Shown piece by piece: positions 25,330 to 33,373 of a stretch of 64,000 nucleotides of DNA; the first letter of the stretch is position 1, and each line of letters starts with the position of its first letter. The DNA comes from Geodermatophilus arenarius (GTDB taxonomy: Bacteria; Actinomycetota; Actinomycetes; Mycobacteriales; Geodermatophilaceae), in assembly GCF_042654585.1 (NCBI RefSeq), contig NZ_JBHSGR010000006.1:124001-188000 (forward strand), read 5' to 3'. Below the pieces are notes generated by a model. That model had not been told where the DNA came from, did no database searches, and worked only from the letters and a program-made list of their open reading frames with translations. Both the position numbers and the translations under genes were made by a program.

Positions 25330-25483
25330 GGGGGTCGAGTCTAAGACGGACCGGGCGGGCGCCCGCGCGGCCCGCCACGCCGGAGGACATCCGGCACGGA
25401 CCCGGCTGCCGCGGATAGCCTCGCGCGTGGTCCCCTGTCACCCAGGGGATCCCGTCGTCCCGCCGTCCGTCCGAGGAGGTCCC

Positions 25484-26377
25484 GTGCGCTCGCTGCGTCT
25501 CGTGGGCCTGTCCGACGACGGCCGCAGCCTGGTCCTCGCCCTCGACGGCGGGGACGGTGACGAGGGCGAGCGCTTCGAGCTGCCGATCGACGACCGGGTG
25601 CGCGCCGCGGCTCGCGGGGACACCCGCCGGCTGGGCCAGATGGAGTCCGACGGCGGCCTGTCGCCGCGGGTCATCCAGGCCCGCATCCGCGCCGGCGAGA
25701 CCCCGGAGCAGGTCGCGTCCGCCTCGGGCACCCGGGTGGAGCGGATCATGCGCTTCGCGCACACGGTGCTTCAGGAGCGCGCCCGCATGGCCGAGCAGGC
25801 CCGCCAGGCCCGGGTCCGGCTGTCGGAGGGCACCTCCGGCGAGCCGCTGCAGCAGTTCATGGCCGAGCGGCTGCGGCTGCTCGGCGCCGACCTCGATGCC
25901 GTCCGCTGGGACGCCGCCCGCGCCGAGGACGGCACCTGGGTGGTCACCGCCGCCTGGCGCGCCGGGACCAAGGAGGGCACCACGCAGTGGGCCTACGACC
26001 TCGCCGGCCGCGCGGTCAGCCCCTTCGACGCCCCCACCCGCGACTTCGCGGAGGGCACCCGGCTGGTCCGCGTCGTCCCCGGGGTGCCCGCCGAGCGGCC
26101 GGCGCTGCCCATGCACCGCAGCGCCGCCGTCCCCGAGCGCCCCACCCCGGAGCGCCCCACGCCCGAGCGGCCGGCGTCCGAGCGGCCCGTCCCGCCGGCC
26201 GACGAGCCGCGCACCGGCCCGGGTGAGCGGCGCACCGACCCCGCCGAGGACGAGGACGTCTCCGAGCACGACACCGTCGTGCTGCGCACCGGCGAGTCCG
26301 ACGGCGAGGACGAGGACCCGCGCGCCCGCGTGCCCGCCTGGGAGGACATCGTCTTCGGGGTCCGCCGCAACCGCTGA
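25484..26377 (+). CDS. sepH: Septation protein SepH (DUF3071)
   Basis: A 297-residue cell-division protein known in Streptomyces and mycobacteria to bind and stimulate FtsZ assembly. The conserved N-terminal domain is MRSLRLVGLSDDGRSLVLAL, with the helix-turn-helix-like segment SPRVIQARIRAGETPEQVAS. A disordered middle contains the tandem repeat PERPTPERPTPERPASERP, and the end VPAWEDIVFGVRRNR is the conserved C-terminal motif. GTG 25484 has GAGGAGGT as a strong ribosome binding site. A hairpin CCCCTG-TCACC-CAGGGG (25435-25451) lies in the leader. Confidence 0.95.
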   Translation: MRSLRLVGLSDDGRSLVLALDGGDGDEGERFELPIDDRVRAAARGDTRRLGQMESDGGLSPRVIQARIRAGETPEQVASASGTRVERIMRFAHTVLQERARMAEQARQARVRLSEGTSGEPLQQFMAERLRLLGADLDAVRWDAARAEDGTWVVTAAWRAGTKEGTTQWAYDLAGRAVSPFDAPTRDFAEGTRLVRVVPGVPAERPALPMHRSAAVPERPTPERPTPERPASERPVPPADEPRTGPGERRTDPAEDEDVSEHDTVVLRTGESDGEDEDPRARVPAWEDIVFGVRRNR

Positions 26378-26469
26378 GCAGTACGCTCGCCACTCCGGAC
26401 CGACGTGTCCGTCCGGGGGGCCGCGGGTACGTCGTCCACAACCGAACGAGTGCGGGAGTGGAGCGCAAC

Positions 26470-26943
26470 ATGTCGATGTCCGTGTCGATGCCCCTGGGCG
26501 GAGTCCAGGTCGGGTCGTACGACAGCTACCAGGCGGCGCAGGCCGCGGTGGACCACCTCTCCGACGAGAGGTTCCCGGTCGAGAACGTCACGATCATCGG
26601 GTCGGACCTGCGGATGGTCGAGCGGGTCACCGGGCGGCTCACCTGGGGCCGCGCGATCGGCGCGGGTGCCGCGGGCGGCGCCTGGTGGGGTCTGTTCGTC
26701 GGCCTGCTGCTGGGCATCTTCGCCCCCGACGGCACCAGCTGGATCAGCTCGGTGCTGACCGGCCTGCTGATCGGTCTGCTGTTCGGTGCGCTGTTCGGCG
26801 CCATGGGCTACGCGGCCACCCGCGGTCAGCGCGACTTCACCAGCGTCTCGCAGGTCACCGCGAGCCGGTACGACGTCATGTGCGACCCCTCCCGCGCCGA
26901 GGAGGCCCGCGCCATCCTGGCCCGCTGGTCCCTGCGCAACTAG
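26470..26943 (+). CDS. General stress protein 17M-like membrane protein
   Basis: A 157-residue protein with an N-terminal GsiB/17M-like domain (QVGSYDSYQAAQAAVDHLSD, FPVENVTIIGSDLRMVERV) followed by two glycine-rich membrane helices (AAGGAWWGLFVGLLLGIFAP and SVLTGLLIGLLFGALFGAMG) and a short C-terminal tail with RYDVMCDPSRAEEARAILA. The family appears in general stress regulons; biochemical role unknown. ATG 26470 is preferred because GGAGTGGAGC sits 8 nt upstream; GTG 26458 is in frame. Shares CTAG at its stop with the convergent methyltransferase. Confidence 0.85.
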   Translation: MSMSVSMPLGGVQVGSYDSYQAAQAAVDHLSDERFPVENVTIIGSDLRMVERVTGRLTWGRAIGAGAAGGAWWGLFVGLLLGIFAPDGTSWISSVLTGLLIGLLFGALFGAMGYAATRGQRDFTSVSQVTASRYDVMCDPSRAEEARAILARWSLRN

Positions 26944-27740
26944 CGGAGGGTCGCGAACGCGACGGCGGCCGCGGCGGCGACGCCGAGGGAGTCGACGCCG
27001 GCGCGCATGGGGATCCGGGCGCGCACCCGGGCGGCGGCCTGCGCCTCCCGGGTGAGCCCGGGTCCCTCCGCGCCGAGCAGCACCGCGGTGCGCGGGTGCG
27101 CCCGCGGGTCCACCTCGTCCAGGTCCACCGCGTCGGCGGCGGGCGTGAGCGCGACGGTGAGGTAGCCGGCCGCGTGCAGCCGCTCGAGCCCGGCCGGCCA
27201 GTCGGTCAGGACGGCGAACGGCAGCGCCAGCACGTGCCCCATGGAGACCCGCACCGCGCGGCGGTAGAGCGGGTCGGCGCAGCGCGGGTCCAGCAGCAGC
27301 CCGTCGACGCCGAGGGCCACGGCCGAGCGGGCGATCGAGCCGAGGTTCTCGGCGTCGTTGAGCGCCTCGAGCACCGCCAGCCGCCGCGGCGCCGCCGGGT
27401 CGGGCCCGGCCAGCAGCGCGCCGACGTCGGCCGGCGGGCGGCGGTCGGCCGATGCCAGGACGCCGCGGGTCAGCCGGAAGCCGATCAGCTCCGACAGCGC
27501 CCACTTGTCCATCTCGTAGGCGGGCACGCCCTCGGGGAGGTCCAGCTCGGCCAGCCGCCCGGGCACACCGAGCACCGCCCGCACCCGGTACGGCGAGGCG
27601 AGGAGCCGCTGCACGGCCGGGACGCCCTCGACGATCACCGGGCCGGTCCCCCGCACCCGCCCGGCGGGACGGTCGCCGGCGTGCAGGTCGCGGAAGTCGG
27701 CCACCCGCTCGTCGGCGACGTCGGTGATCTGCACGCTCAC
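26940..27740 (-). CDS. SpoU/TrmH family RNA 2'-O-methyltransferase
   Basis: A 266-residue SPOUT methyltransferase. The N-terminal substrate-binding domain (GPVIVEGVPAVQRLLASPYR) is followed by the catalytic domain with motif 1 LNDAENLGSIARSAVALGVD, motif 2 LLGAEGPGL and motif 3 IPMRAGVDSLGVAAAAAVA. The usual SLN(V/I) of motif 3 reads SLGV here. The target, rRNA or tRNA, is not decidable. GTG 27740 is preceded by GGAGGAT. Convergent with the stress-protein gene, sharing CTAG. Confidence 0.92.
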   Translation of the reverse strand: MSVQITDVADERVADFRDLHAGDRPAGRVRGTGPVIVEGVPAVQRLLASPYRVRAVLGVPGRLAELDLPEGVPAYEMDKWALSELIGFRLTRGVLASADRRPPADVGALLAGPDPAAPRRLAVLEALNDAENLGSIARSAVALGVDGLLLDPRCADPLYRRAVRVSMGHVLALPFAVLTDWPAGLERLHAAGYLTVALTPAADAVDLDEVDPRAHPRTAVLLGAEGPGLTREAQAAARVRARIPMRAGVDSLGVAAAAAVAFATLR

Positions 27741-27790
27741 GCCCCGATCCTCCCCGAGCGGTCCGCGCCCCCTGCCCGCAGGATCCAGTG

Positions 27791-28744
27791 GTGACCGACA
27801 GGACCGTCGTCGTCGGAGCCGGGATCGCCGGCGTCGCCTGTGCCCGCGCGCTCGCGGACGCGGGCGTGCCGGTGCTGGTCCGCGACCGCGGCTGCCGCCC
27901 CGGGGGCCGCATGGCGTCCCGGACGCTGGCCGGCCGGGTCACCGACCTCGGCGCCTCCTACCTGACCGCCGAGCCCGGCTCGCCGTTCGCCGCCGTGGTC
28001 GGGGACTGGGTGGCCCGGGGGCTGGCCCGGCCGTGGACCGACACGTTCGCCGTCGCCGGGCCGGACGGGATCCGCGACAGCAGCAGCGGTCCGGTCCGCT
28101 ACGCCGCGCCCGGCGGGCTGCGCTCGCTGGTCGCCGACCTCGCCGCCGGCCTCGACGTCGTCCAGGAGTCCTCGGTGGAGCGGGTGGAGCCCGGCGCCCG
28201 GGTCGACGGCGCGGAGGCGCCCGCCGCCGTCCTGGCGCTGCCCGACCCGCAGGCCCGCCGCCTGCTGCCGCCGGACCTGGCCGCCCGCCTGCTCGGCGAC
28301 GAGGGCGCGCGGCCCTGGCAGCCGACCCTGGCCGTGGCGCTGGGCTGGGACGAGCGCCACTGGCCGGCCGACCTGCACGGCGCCTTCGTGCACGACGACC
28401 CGGTGGTCGAGTGGGTCGCCGACGACGGCGACCGGCGCGGCGACGGCGCCCCCGTGCTGGTGGCGCACACGACGCCGGGCACCGCCGCCGAACACCTCGA
28501 CGACCCCGGCCGGGCGGCGCCGGAGGTCACCGCCGCGGTGTGCCGTGCGCTGGGCATCGACCGCCCGCCGGCCTGGACGCACGTGCACCGCTGGACCTTC
28601 GCCAAGCCGGCGGCCCCGCGCGAAGAACCGTTCGGCCTGGTCGACGGCGTCGGCGTCTGCGGCGACGGGTGGCGGGCGCCGTCGAAGGTGGGGAGCGCCT
28701 GGACCAGCGGGCACCTGCTCGGCGCCGCACTGGGCGGGCGCTGA
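27791..28744 (+). CDS. FAD-dependent oxidoreductase, renalase/amine-oxidase-like
   Basis: A 317-residue protein starting with the Rossmann motif TVVVGAGIAGVACARALADA, then RDRGCRPGGRMASRTL (the GGR(M/L) flavin loop of amine oxidases), AAPGGLRSLVADLAAGLDV, and a C-terminal flavin contact VGVCGDGWRAPSKVGSAWTSG. It resembles bacterial renalase-like NAD(P)-binding proteins, which oxidise isomeric forms of dihydronicotinamides; specificity is inferred weakly. GTG 27791 is chosen because CAGGAT lies 6 nt before it. Confidence 0.85.
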   Translation: MTDRTVVVGAGIAGVACARALADAGVPVLVRDRGCRPGGRMASRTLAGRVTDLGASYLTAEPGSPFAAVVGDWVARGLARPWTDTFAVAGPDGIRDSSSGPVRYAAPGGLRSLVADLAAGLDVVQESSVERVEPGARVDGAEAPAAVLALPDPQARRLLPPDLAARLLGDEGARPWQPTLAVALGWDERHWPADLHGAFVHDDPVVEWVADDGDRRGDGAPVLVAHTTPGTAAEHLDDPGRAAPEVTAAVCRALGIDRPPAWTHVHRWTFAKPAAPREEPFGLVDGVGVCGDGWRAPSKVGSAWTSGHLLGAALGGR

Positions 28745-28825
28745 GCGCCCGCGGGCCTCGCCCCTCCCCCGGCCCGGCCGACGCCGCGGCCCGCCGCCGC
28801 TGACCCCTCCCCGCGCACCGGGCCG

Positions 28826-28855
28826 TTGACGCCGCCCGCAGAACTCATCTAGCGT
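28826..28855 (+). promoter_or_regulatory. Sigma-70-type promoter of the ABC/TetR operon
   Basis: TTGACG at 28826-28831 and TAGCGT at 28850-28855 are separated by 18 nt, a good match to housekeeping -35/-10 elements. The -10 hexamer lies in the centre of the palindromic operator, so a bound repressor would block RNA polymerase. The leader to ATG 28899 is about 37 nt. Confidence 0.6.
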
Positions 28856-28878
28856 TGAGTTCATCAGGCGTTGAGTTC
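28841..28878 (+). promoter_or_regulatory. Tandem operator, probably for the TetR regulator of the same operon
   Basis: GAACTCA (28841-28847) and TGAGTTC (28856-28862) form an inverted repeat with 8-nt spacer, and a third half-site TGAGTTC follows at 28872-28878. Positions 28846-28861 and 28862-28877 are a 16-bp tandem repeat (CATCTAGCGTTGAGTT and CATCAGGCGTTGAGTT, 14/16 identical). Assignment to the TetR gene at 30394 is inferred from autoregulated operon logic. Confidence 0.6.
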
Positions 28879-28898
28879 TCGCCACTCGGGAGGCCGAC

Positions 28899-29624
28899 AT
28901 GACCGACGCCGTCACCGTCACCGACCTCGTCGTCCACCGCGGGCGCCGCCGGGTGCTGCACGACCTGTCGTGCGCGGTCCCCGCCGGGCGGGTCACCGGC
29001 CTGCTGGGACCCAGCGGCAGCGGGAAGACGACGCTCATGCGCGCGCTGGTCGGCGTGCAGAAGGTGCGCTCGGGCACGGTGACCGTGCTCGGCGAGCCCG
29101 CCGGCTCCCCCGGCCTGCGCCGCCGGGTCGGGTACGTCACCCAGGCGCCGAGCGTCTACGCCGACCTCACCGTGCGGGAGAACGCCCGCCACTTCGCCGC
29201 CCTGTACGGCCGGGGCGCCCGGGCCGCCGACGACGCGTTGGCCGCCGTCGGGCTGGCCGACGCCGCCGGGCAGCTGGTCGGCGACCTCTCCGGCGGCCAG
29301 CGCGGCCGGGCGTCCCTGGCCTGCGCGCTGGTGGGCGAGCCGGAGCTGCTGGTCCTCGACGAGCCGACCGTCGGCCTGGACCCGGTGCTGCGCGTGGAGC
29401 TGTGGGACCGGTTCCACGCCCTCGCCGCGGCCGGCACCACCCTCGTCGTCTCCAGCCACGTCATGGACGAGGCCGGGCGCTGTGACCGGCTGCTGCTGCT
29501 CCGGGAGGGCCGGCTGCTGGCCGACTCCACGCCCGCGCGGCTGCGCGCCGACTCCGGCACCGACGACCTCGAGGAGTCCTTCCTCCGCCTCGTGCGGGCC
29601 CAGCAGCAGGAGGTGGCGGCGTGA
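28899..29624 (+). CDS. ABC transporter ATP-binding protein (drug-export type)
   Basis: A 241-residue ATPase: Walker A GPSGSGKT near 37-44, Q-loop YVTQAPSVYADLTVREN, signature DLSGGQRGRASLACAL, Walker B LLVLDEPTVGLDP, H-loop SSHVMDEA. It resembles the DrrA/YhhA-like exporters that work with an ABC-2 permease. First gene of a three-gene operon (ATPase, permease, TetR); the permease start overlaps its stop (GTGA). AGGCCGAC lies before ATG 28899. Confidence 0.95.
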   Translation: MTDAVTVTDLVVHRGRRRVLHDLSCAVPAGRVTGLLGPSGSGKTTLMRALVGVQKVRSGTVTVLGEPAGSPGLRRRVGYVTQAPSVYADLTVRENARHFAALYGRGARAADDALAAVGLADAAGQLVGDLSGGQRGRASLACALVGEPELLVLDEPTVGLDPVLRVELWDRFHALAAAGTTLVVSSHVMDEAGRCDRLLLLREGRLLADSTPARLRADSGTDDLEESFLRLVRAQQQEVAA

Positions 29625-30397
29625 GCGCCCCGGCCGCCGTCCTGAGCCCCCGGCTCACCGGCGCGATCACCGCCCGGGTGCTGCGGCAGCTCCGGCACGA
29701 CCACCGCACCATCGCGATGATGGTGCTGCTGCCCAGCCTGCTGCTCGGGCTGCTGTACCTGCTCTGGCGGGACGTGCCGACGCTGCCCGGTCAGCCGAGC
29801 GTCTTCGACCGGGTCGGGCTCACCATGCTCGGCGTCTTCCCGTTCGTGGTGATGTTCCTGGTCACCAGCATCGCGATGCTGCGGGAGCGGACCTCCGGCA
29901 CCCTCGAGCGGCTGCTCACCACGCCGCTGTCCCGGCTGGACCTGCTGCTCGGCTACGGCGTCGCGTTCGGCCTGGCCGCCGCGGTGCAGGCGCTGGTCAC
30001 GGTCACGGTGGCCACCACGCTCTACGACCTCGACATCGCCGGGTCGCCGTGGCTGGTGGTGCTCATCGCCGTCGCCAACGCCGTCCTCGGCGTGGCGCTC
30101 GGCCTGCTGGCCAGCGCGTTCGCCCGCAGCGAGTTCCAGGCCGTGCAGTTCATGCCGGTCGTCGTGCTGCCGCAGTTCTTCCTCTGCGGGCTGCTCGTCC
30201 CCCGCGAGCAGATGGCCGGCTGGCTGCAGGCGATCAGCGACGTGCTGCCGCTGACCTACGCGGTGGAGGCCCTGCAGGAGGTCGGGCGGTCGGCCGCCGA
30301 GACGGGGACGATGTGGCGGGACGTCGGCATCGTGGCCGGCGCGGCGGTGCTCGCCCTCGCCCTGGCGGCGGCGACCCTGCGGAGGAGGACCAGCTGA
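29621..30397 (+). CDS. ABC-2 type transporter permease
   Basis: A 258-residue membrane protein with six predicted helices, including MMVLLPSLLLGLLYLLW, LTMLGVFPFVVMFLVTSIAM, VAFGLAAAVQALVTVTVATT, WLVVLIAVANAVLGVALGLL and VVVLPQFFLCGLLVP. The ABC-2 coupling motif RERTSGTLERLLTTPLSRLDLLLGY is intact. Partner of the ATPase encoded just upstream. It ends in CTGA, where the TetR gene appears to begin with CTG. Drug or toxin export is inferred from the linked TetR repressor. Confidence 0.94.
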   Translation: MSAPAAVLSPRLTGAITARVLRQLRHDHRTIAMMVLLPSLLLGLLYLLWRDVPTLPGQPSVFDRVGLTMLGVFPFVVMFLVTSIAMLRERTSGTLERLLTTPLSRLDLLLGYGVAFGLAAAVQALVTVTVATTLYDLDIAGSPWLVVLIAVANAVLGVALGLLASAFARSEFQAVQFMPVVVLPQFFLCGLLVPREQMAGWLQAISDVLPLTYAVEALQEVGRSAAETGTMWRDVGIVAGAAVLALALAAATLRRRTS

Positions 30398-31011
30398 CGG
30401 CAGCACGGCGCTCCGGACGGCGCCCCGGCAACCCCGACACCCGGCAGGCGGTGCTGGCCGCGGCCCGCACCGCCTTCGCCGAGCGCGGCTTCGACGCGAC
30501 GTCGATCCGCGCGGTCGCCACGGCCGCCGGCGTGGACCCCGCCCTGGTGCACCACTACTTCGGCACCAAGGACAAGCTCTTCCTCGCCGCGATCGAGGCA
30601 CCGGCCGACCCCGAGGCCTTCCTCCCCGAGGTGCTCGCGGCCGGGCCGGAGCACCTCGGGGAGAACGTCGTCCGCATGCTGCTGCGGGTGTGGGACGGCC
30701 CCATGCGCCCGGCCGGCCTGGCGCTGGTCCGCTCCGCGGTCGGCAACGAGTGGACCGCGCGGCTGCTGCGCGAGTTCCTCGTCTCGCAGGTGCTGCGGCG
30801 GGTGCTCGGGACCCTCGACCTGCCGGCCGCCGAGGGCGAGGCCCGCGGCGCGCTGGTGGCCTCCCAGCTGGTCGGCGTGGTGATGACCCGCTACGTGCTC
30901 CGCGTCGAGCCGCTGGCCTCCGCGCCGGCCGAGGAGCTGGTCGCGGCCGTCGGGCCCACCCTGCAGCGCTACCTCACCGGGGACGTCGCCCTGCCCGGCC
31001 GGCGGGACTAG
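30394..31011 (+). CDS. TetR/AcrR family transcriptional regulator (apparent CTG start)
   Basis: A 205-residue TetR repressor. The N-terminal helix-turn-helix is complete: RQAVLAAARTAFAERGFDAT, SIRAVATAAGVDPALVHHYF, GTKDKLFLAAI; the C-terminal ligand domain follows. No ATG, GTG or TTG lies in frame before the DNA-binding domain. The likely start is CTG 30394, which overlaps the permease stop as CTGA and has GGAGGAGGACC 2 nt upstream. It should repress its own operon through the tandem operator at 28841-28878. Shares CTAG with the stop of the convergent gene. Confidence 0.88.
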   Translation: MTAARRSGRRPGNPDTRQAVLAAARTAFAERGFDATSIRAVATAAGVDPALVHHYFGTKDKLFLAAIEAPADPEAFLPEVLAAGPEHLGENVVRMLLRVWDGPMRPAGLALVRSAVGNEWTARLLREFLVSQVLRRVLGTLDLPAAEGEARGALVASQLVGVVMTRYVLRVEPLASAPAEELVAAVGPTLQRYLTGDVALPGRRD

Positions 31012-31823
31012 CGCGCGACGCGGGCCAGCTGCCGGGCCTGGGCGACCAGCCGGCCGGTGGAGTCCCAGATCCGGCACTCCTCGTCCGACCAGCCGCCGGT
31101 GACCTCGGTGGACCGGGACTCGACGACGCACCAGCCCGGTGCCGGGAGCGCGCGCACCAGCACCTGCAGCTGCACGGTGGGCGCCCAGCCGGGCTTCCCG
31201 ACGGCGAACGCGGTGGGCGGCAGCGCGTCGGCGAACAGCAGCAGGGCCAGCGGGTCGGGCTCGCGGCCGTCGGCCAGCCGGATCCAGGCGCGCAGCAGCC
31301 GGCGGTCCGAGGGCCGGCCGGCCACCCAGCCCGCGGTCGCCGGGTCCAGCCGGGTGTCCAGCTGCCGGGCCAGGCCCACGGCCGGGCCGCCCTCGGTGGT
31401 GCGGGTGGCCACGCACTCGTCGGGCGCCGGGAGCTCCGGCGCCGGGTTGACCGTGTAGTCGGCGACGGCGTCGGCGCCGAGGGTCGCCGTCGTCACCTGG
31501 ACGGCGAGGGAGGGCCCGGCCGCCCCGGCGAGCAGCACCGAGGAGTGCGCGAGCGTGCGCCCGGCGGGCCCGGCGGTGACCGCGAGGTCGGCCGGCCCGC
31601 CCGGGGTGGCGCGCAGGTAGCTCGCCGACAGCGCCACCGGGTGCGGGTGCGGGCTGTCCAGCAGCGCCGCCCGCGCCACGACCGCGAGCAGGTAGCCGCC
31701 GTTGAGGACGCCGCTGCCGACGTCCCAGCCCGGGTCCAGCTCGGCCCGGACGCCCCCGCCCTCGGTGCGGGTGACGGCGGTGGCCCGGTCGAAGGCGGAC
31801 TGCGCGGTGTCGGTCTGCGGCAC
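31008..31823 (-). CDS. Acyl-CoA thioesterase family protein (double hotdog)
   Basis: A 271-residue tandem hotdog protein: GWDVGSGVLNGGYLLAVVAR near 30-50 and ALSASYLRATPGGPADLAV in the first half; WAPTVQLQVLVRALPAPGWC and EVTGGWSDEECRIWDSTGRLVAQARQL in the second. This is the pattern of TesB-like/TE-II acyl-CoA thioesterases in actinobacteria. GTG 31823 is used, with CACCCT 7 nt upstream; the gene diverges from the aldo/keto reductase with only 28 nt between starts. Confidence 0.85.
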   Translation of the reverse strand: MPQTDTAQSAFDRATAVTRTEGGGVRAELDPGWDVGSGVLNGGYLLAVVARAALLDSPHPHPVALSASYLRATPGGPADLAVTAGPAGRTLAHSSVLLAGAAGPSLAVQVTTATLGADAVADYTVNPAPELPAPDECVATRTTEGGPAVGLARQLDTRLDPATAGWVAGRPSDRRLLRAWIRLADGREPDPLALLLFADALPPTAFAVGKPGWAPTVQLQVLVRALPAPGWCVVESRSTEVTGGWSDEECRIWDSTGRLVAQARQLARVAR

Positions 31824-31851
31824 GGCGGACAGGGTGCCAGGGTGGTCCCCC

Positions 31852-32820
31852 GTGGAGTACACGCACCTCGGGCGCAGCGGTCTGTCGGTCTCGCGGCTGT
31901 GCCTCGGCACGATGAACTTCGGCTGGAAGACCGAGGAGGCCGACGCCCACGCGATCATGGACCGGGCGCACGACGAGGGCGTCAACTTCTTCGACACCGC
32001 CAACGTCTACGGCTTCGACGCCGGCAAGGGCCGCACCGAGGAGGTGCTGGGCACCTGGTTCGCGCAGGGCGGCGGCCGCCGGGAGCGCACGGTCCTCGCC
32101 ACCAAGGTCTACGGCTCGATGAGCGAGTGGCCCAACGACACGTTCCTGTCCGCGCGCAACCTGGTGCGGTCGGCCGACGAGTCGCTGCGCCGGATGCAGA
32201 CCGACTGGATCGACCTCTACCAGTTCCACCACGTCGACCTCGAGACGCCGTGGGACGAGATCTGGCAGGCCTGCGAGACGCTCGTCGCCCAGGGCAAGGT
32301 GCTCTACGTCGGGTCGTCCAACCACGCGGCCTGGCAGCTGGTCGCGGCCAACGAGGCCGCCGCCCGGCGGCACTTCCTCGGGCTGGTGAGCGAGCAGTCG
32401 CACTACAACCTGCTCACCCGCCACGTGGAGCTCGAGGTGCTCCCGGCGGCGCGGCACCACGGCATCGGCGTCATCCCGTGGAGCCCGCTCGCCGGCGGTC
32501 TGCTCGCCGGCGCGCTCGGGCAGCCGGAGGGCACCCGCCGCACGGAGGACCGCCAGCAGCGGCGCATCGAGCGGCACCGCCCGGCCCTGCAGGCCTACGA
32601 GGACGCCTGCGGCGAGTGGGGGCTCGCCCCGGCCGACGTCGCGCTGGCCTGGCTGCTGCACCGGGACGGCGTCACCGCGCCGATCGTCGGTCCGCGCACG
32701 ATGGAGCAGTTCACCGGGTCGCTGGCCGCGCTCGACGTGCGGCTGGAGCAGGCCCAGCTCGACCGCCTCGACGAGGTCTTCCCCGGCTTCAGGCCCGCTC
32801 CGGTGGAGTACGCGTGGTGA
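31852..32820 (+). CDS. Aldo/keto reductase
   Basis: A 322-residue (alpha/beta)8-barrel NADPH-dependent reductase. The tetrad is visible: D and Y in NFFDTANVYGFD, K in VLATKVYG, H in LYQFHHVDL. The C-terminal NADP segment is IVGPRTMEQFTGSLAALDVRL. It fits the AKR11/Tas-like group acting on small aldehydes or ketones. GTG 31852 (VEYTHLGRSGLSVSRLCLGT) has CAGGGT 8 nt upstream. Its last 32 nt overlap the convergent ThpR gene. Confidence 0.93.
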   Translation: MEYTHLGRSGLSVSRLCLGTMNFGWKTEEADAHAIMDRAHDEGVNFFDTANVYGFDAGKGRTEEVLGTWFAQGGGRRERTVLATKVYGSMSEWPNDTFLSARNLVRSADESLRRMQTDWIDLYQFHHVDLETPWDEIWQACETLVAQGKVLYVGSSNHAAWQLVAANEAAARRHFLGLVSEQSHYNLLTRHVELEVLPAARHHGIGVIPWSPLAGGLLAGALGQPEGTRRTEDRQQRRIERHRPALQAYEDACGEWGLAPADVALAWLLHRDGVTAPIVGPRTMEQFTGSLAALDVRLEQAQLDRLDEVFPGFRPAPVEYAW

Positions 32821-33373
32821 CCGTCGCGAAGGTGCCGAGCGTCTCGTGCCGGCCCGCGGTGCTGCGCACCAGGGCCACCTCCGTCAGGGTCCAGTCCGGC
32901 CCGCGGTAGCCGGCCAGCCGGGCGGGCAGGTCGCCGTCGGCGGGCCGGCGGGGGTGCCAGCGGCCGAGGGTGAGGTGCGGGCGGAACGGCCGGTCCTCGA
33001 CCGGCAGGCCCAGCCCGCGCGCGGCGCGGGCCAGCCGCCCGGCCAGGGCGGTGACGACGGCGACGTCGCCGTCCAGGCCCGCCCAGAACACCTGCGGCCG
33101 CCGGGCGGACCCGAACCGGCCGGCGCCGGCCAGCCGCAGCACCGCCGGCGGCGTGCCGGCGACCGCGGACCCCACGGCGGCGGTGAGCGGCTCCAGGAGC
33201 GCCGCCGGGACGGCGCCGAGGAACAGCAGCGTGAGGTGCCAGCGGGCGGGGTCCCCCCAGCGGGGCGCGCCGGGGGCCTCGCGCAGCGGCGCGACGGCCG
33301 CTGCGAGGGAGTCGCGGGCCGGCGCCGGCGGTGCCACCGCGACGAACAGCCGCAGCGGCGCCGGCGCGCTCAG
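32789..33373 (-). CDS. thpR: RNA 2',3'-cyclic phosphodiesterase / 2'-5' RNA ligase family (apparent CTG start)
   Basis: A 194-residue 2H phosphoesterase with both HxT motifs (HLTLLFLG and HLTLGRW). The first conserved strand of this family, LRLFVAVAPP, is present only if translation begins before GTG 33337. The only plausible upstream start in frame is CTG 33373, which overlaps the previous gene's stop as CTGA, the same arrangement as the TetR gene. Substrates are RNA ends with 2',3'-cyclic phosphate. Confidence 0.85.
   Translation of the reverse strand: MSAPAPLRLFVAVAPPAPARDSLAAAVAPLREAPGAPRWGDPARWHLTLLFLGAVPAALLEPLTAAVGSAVAGTPPAVLRLAGAGRFGSARRPQVFWAGLDGDVAVVTALAGRLARAARGLGLPVEDRPFRPHLTLGRWHPRRPADGDLPARLAGYRGPDWTLTEVALVRSTAGRHETLGTFATVTTRTPPERA

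Noticed and set aside
26140..26195. Tandem PERPTPERPT-coding repeat considered as a mobile or regulatory repeat
   Set aside because: It lies inside sepH and encodes the disordered linker known for that protein.
28862..28877. Tandem 16-bp repeat considered as start of a CRISPR array
   Set aside because: Only two units with no spacer between them, located at a promoter; it is better explained as an operator. No CRISPR array or cas gene is visible in the window.
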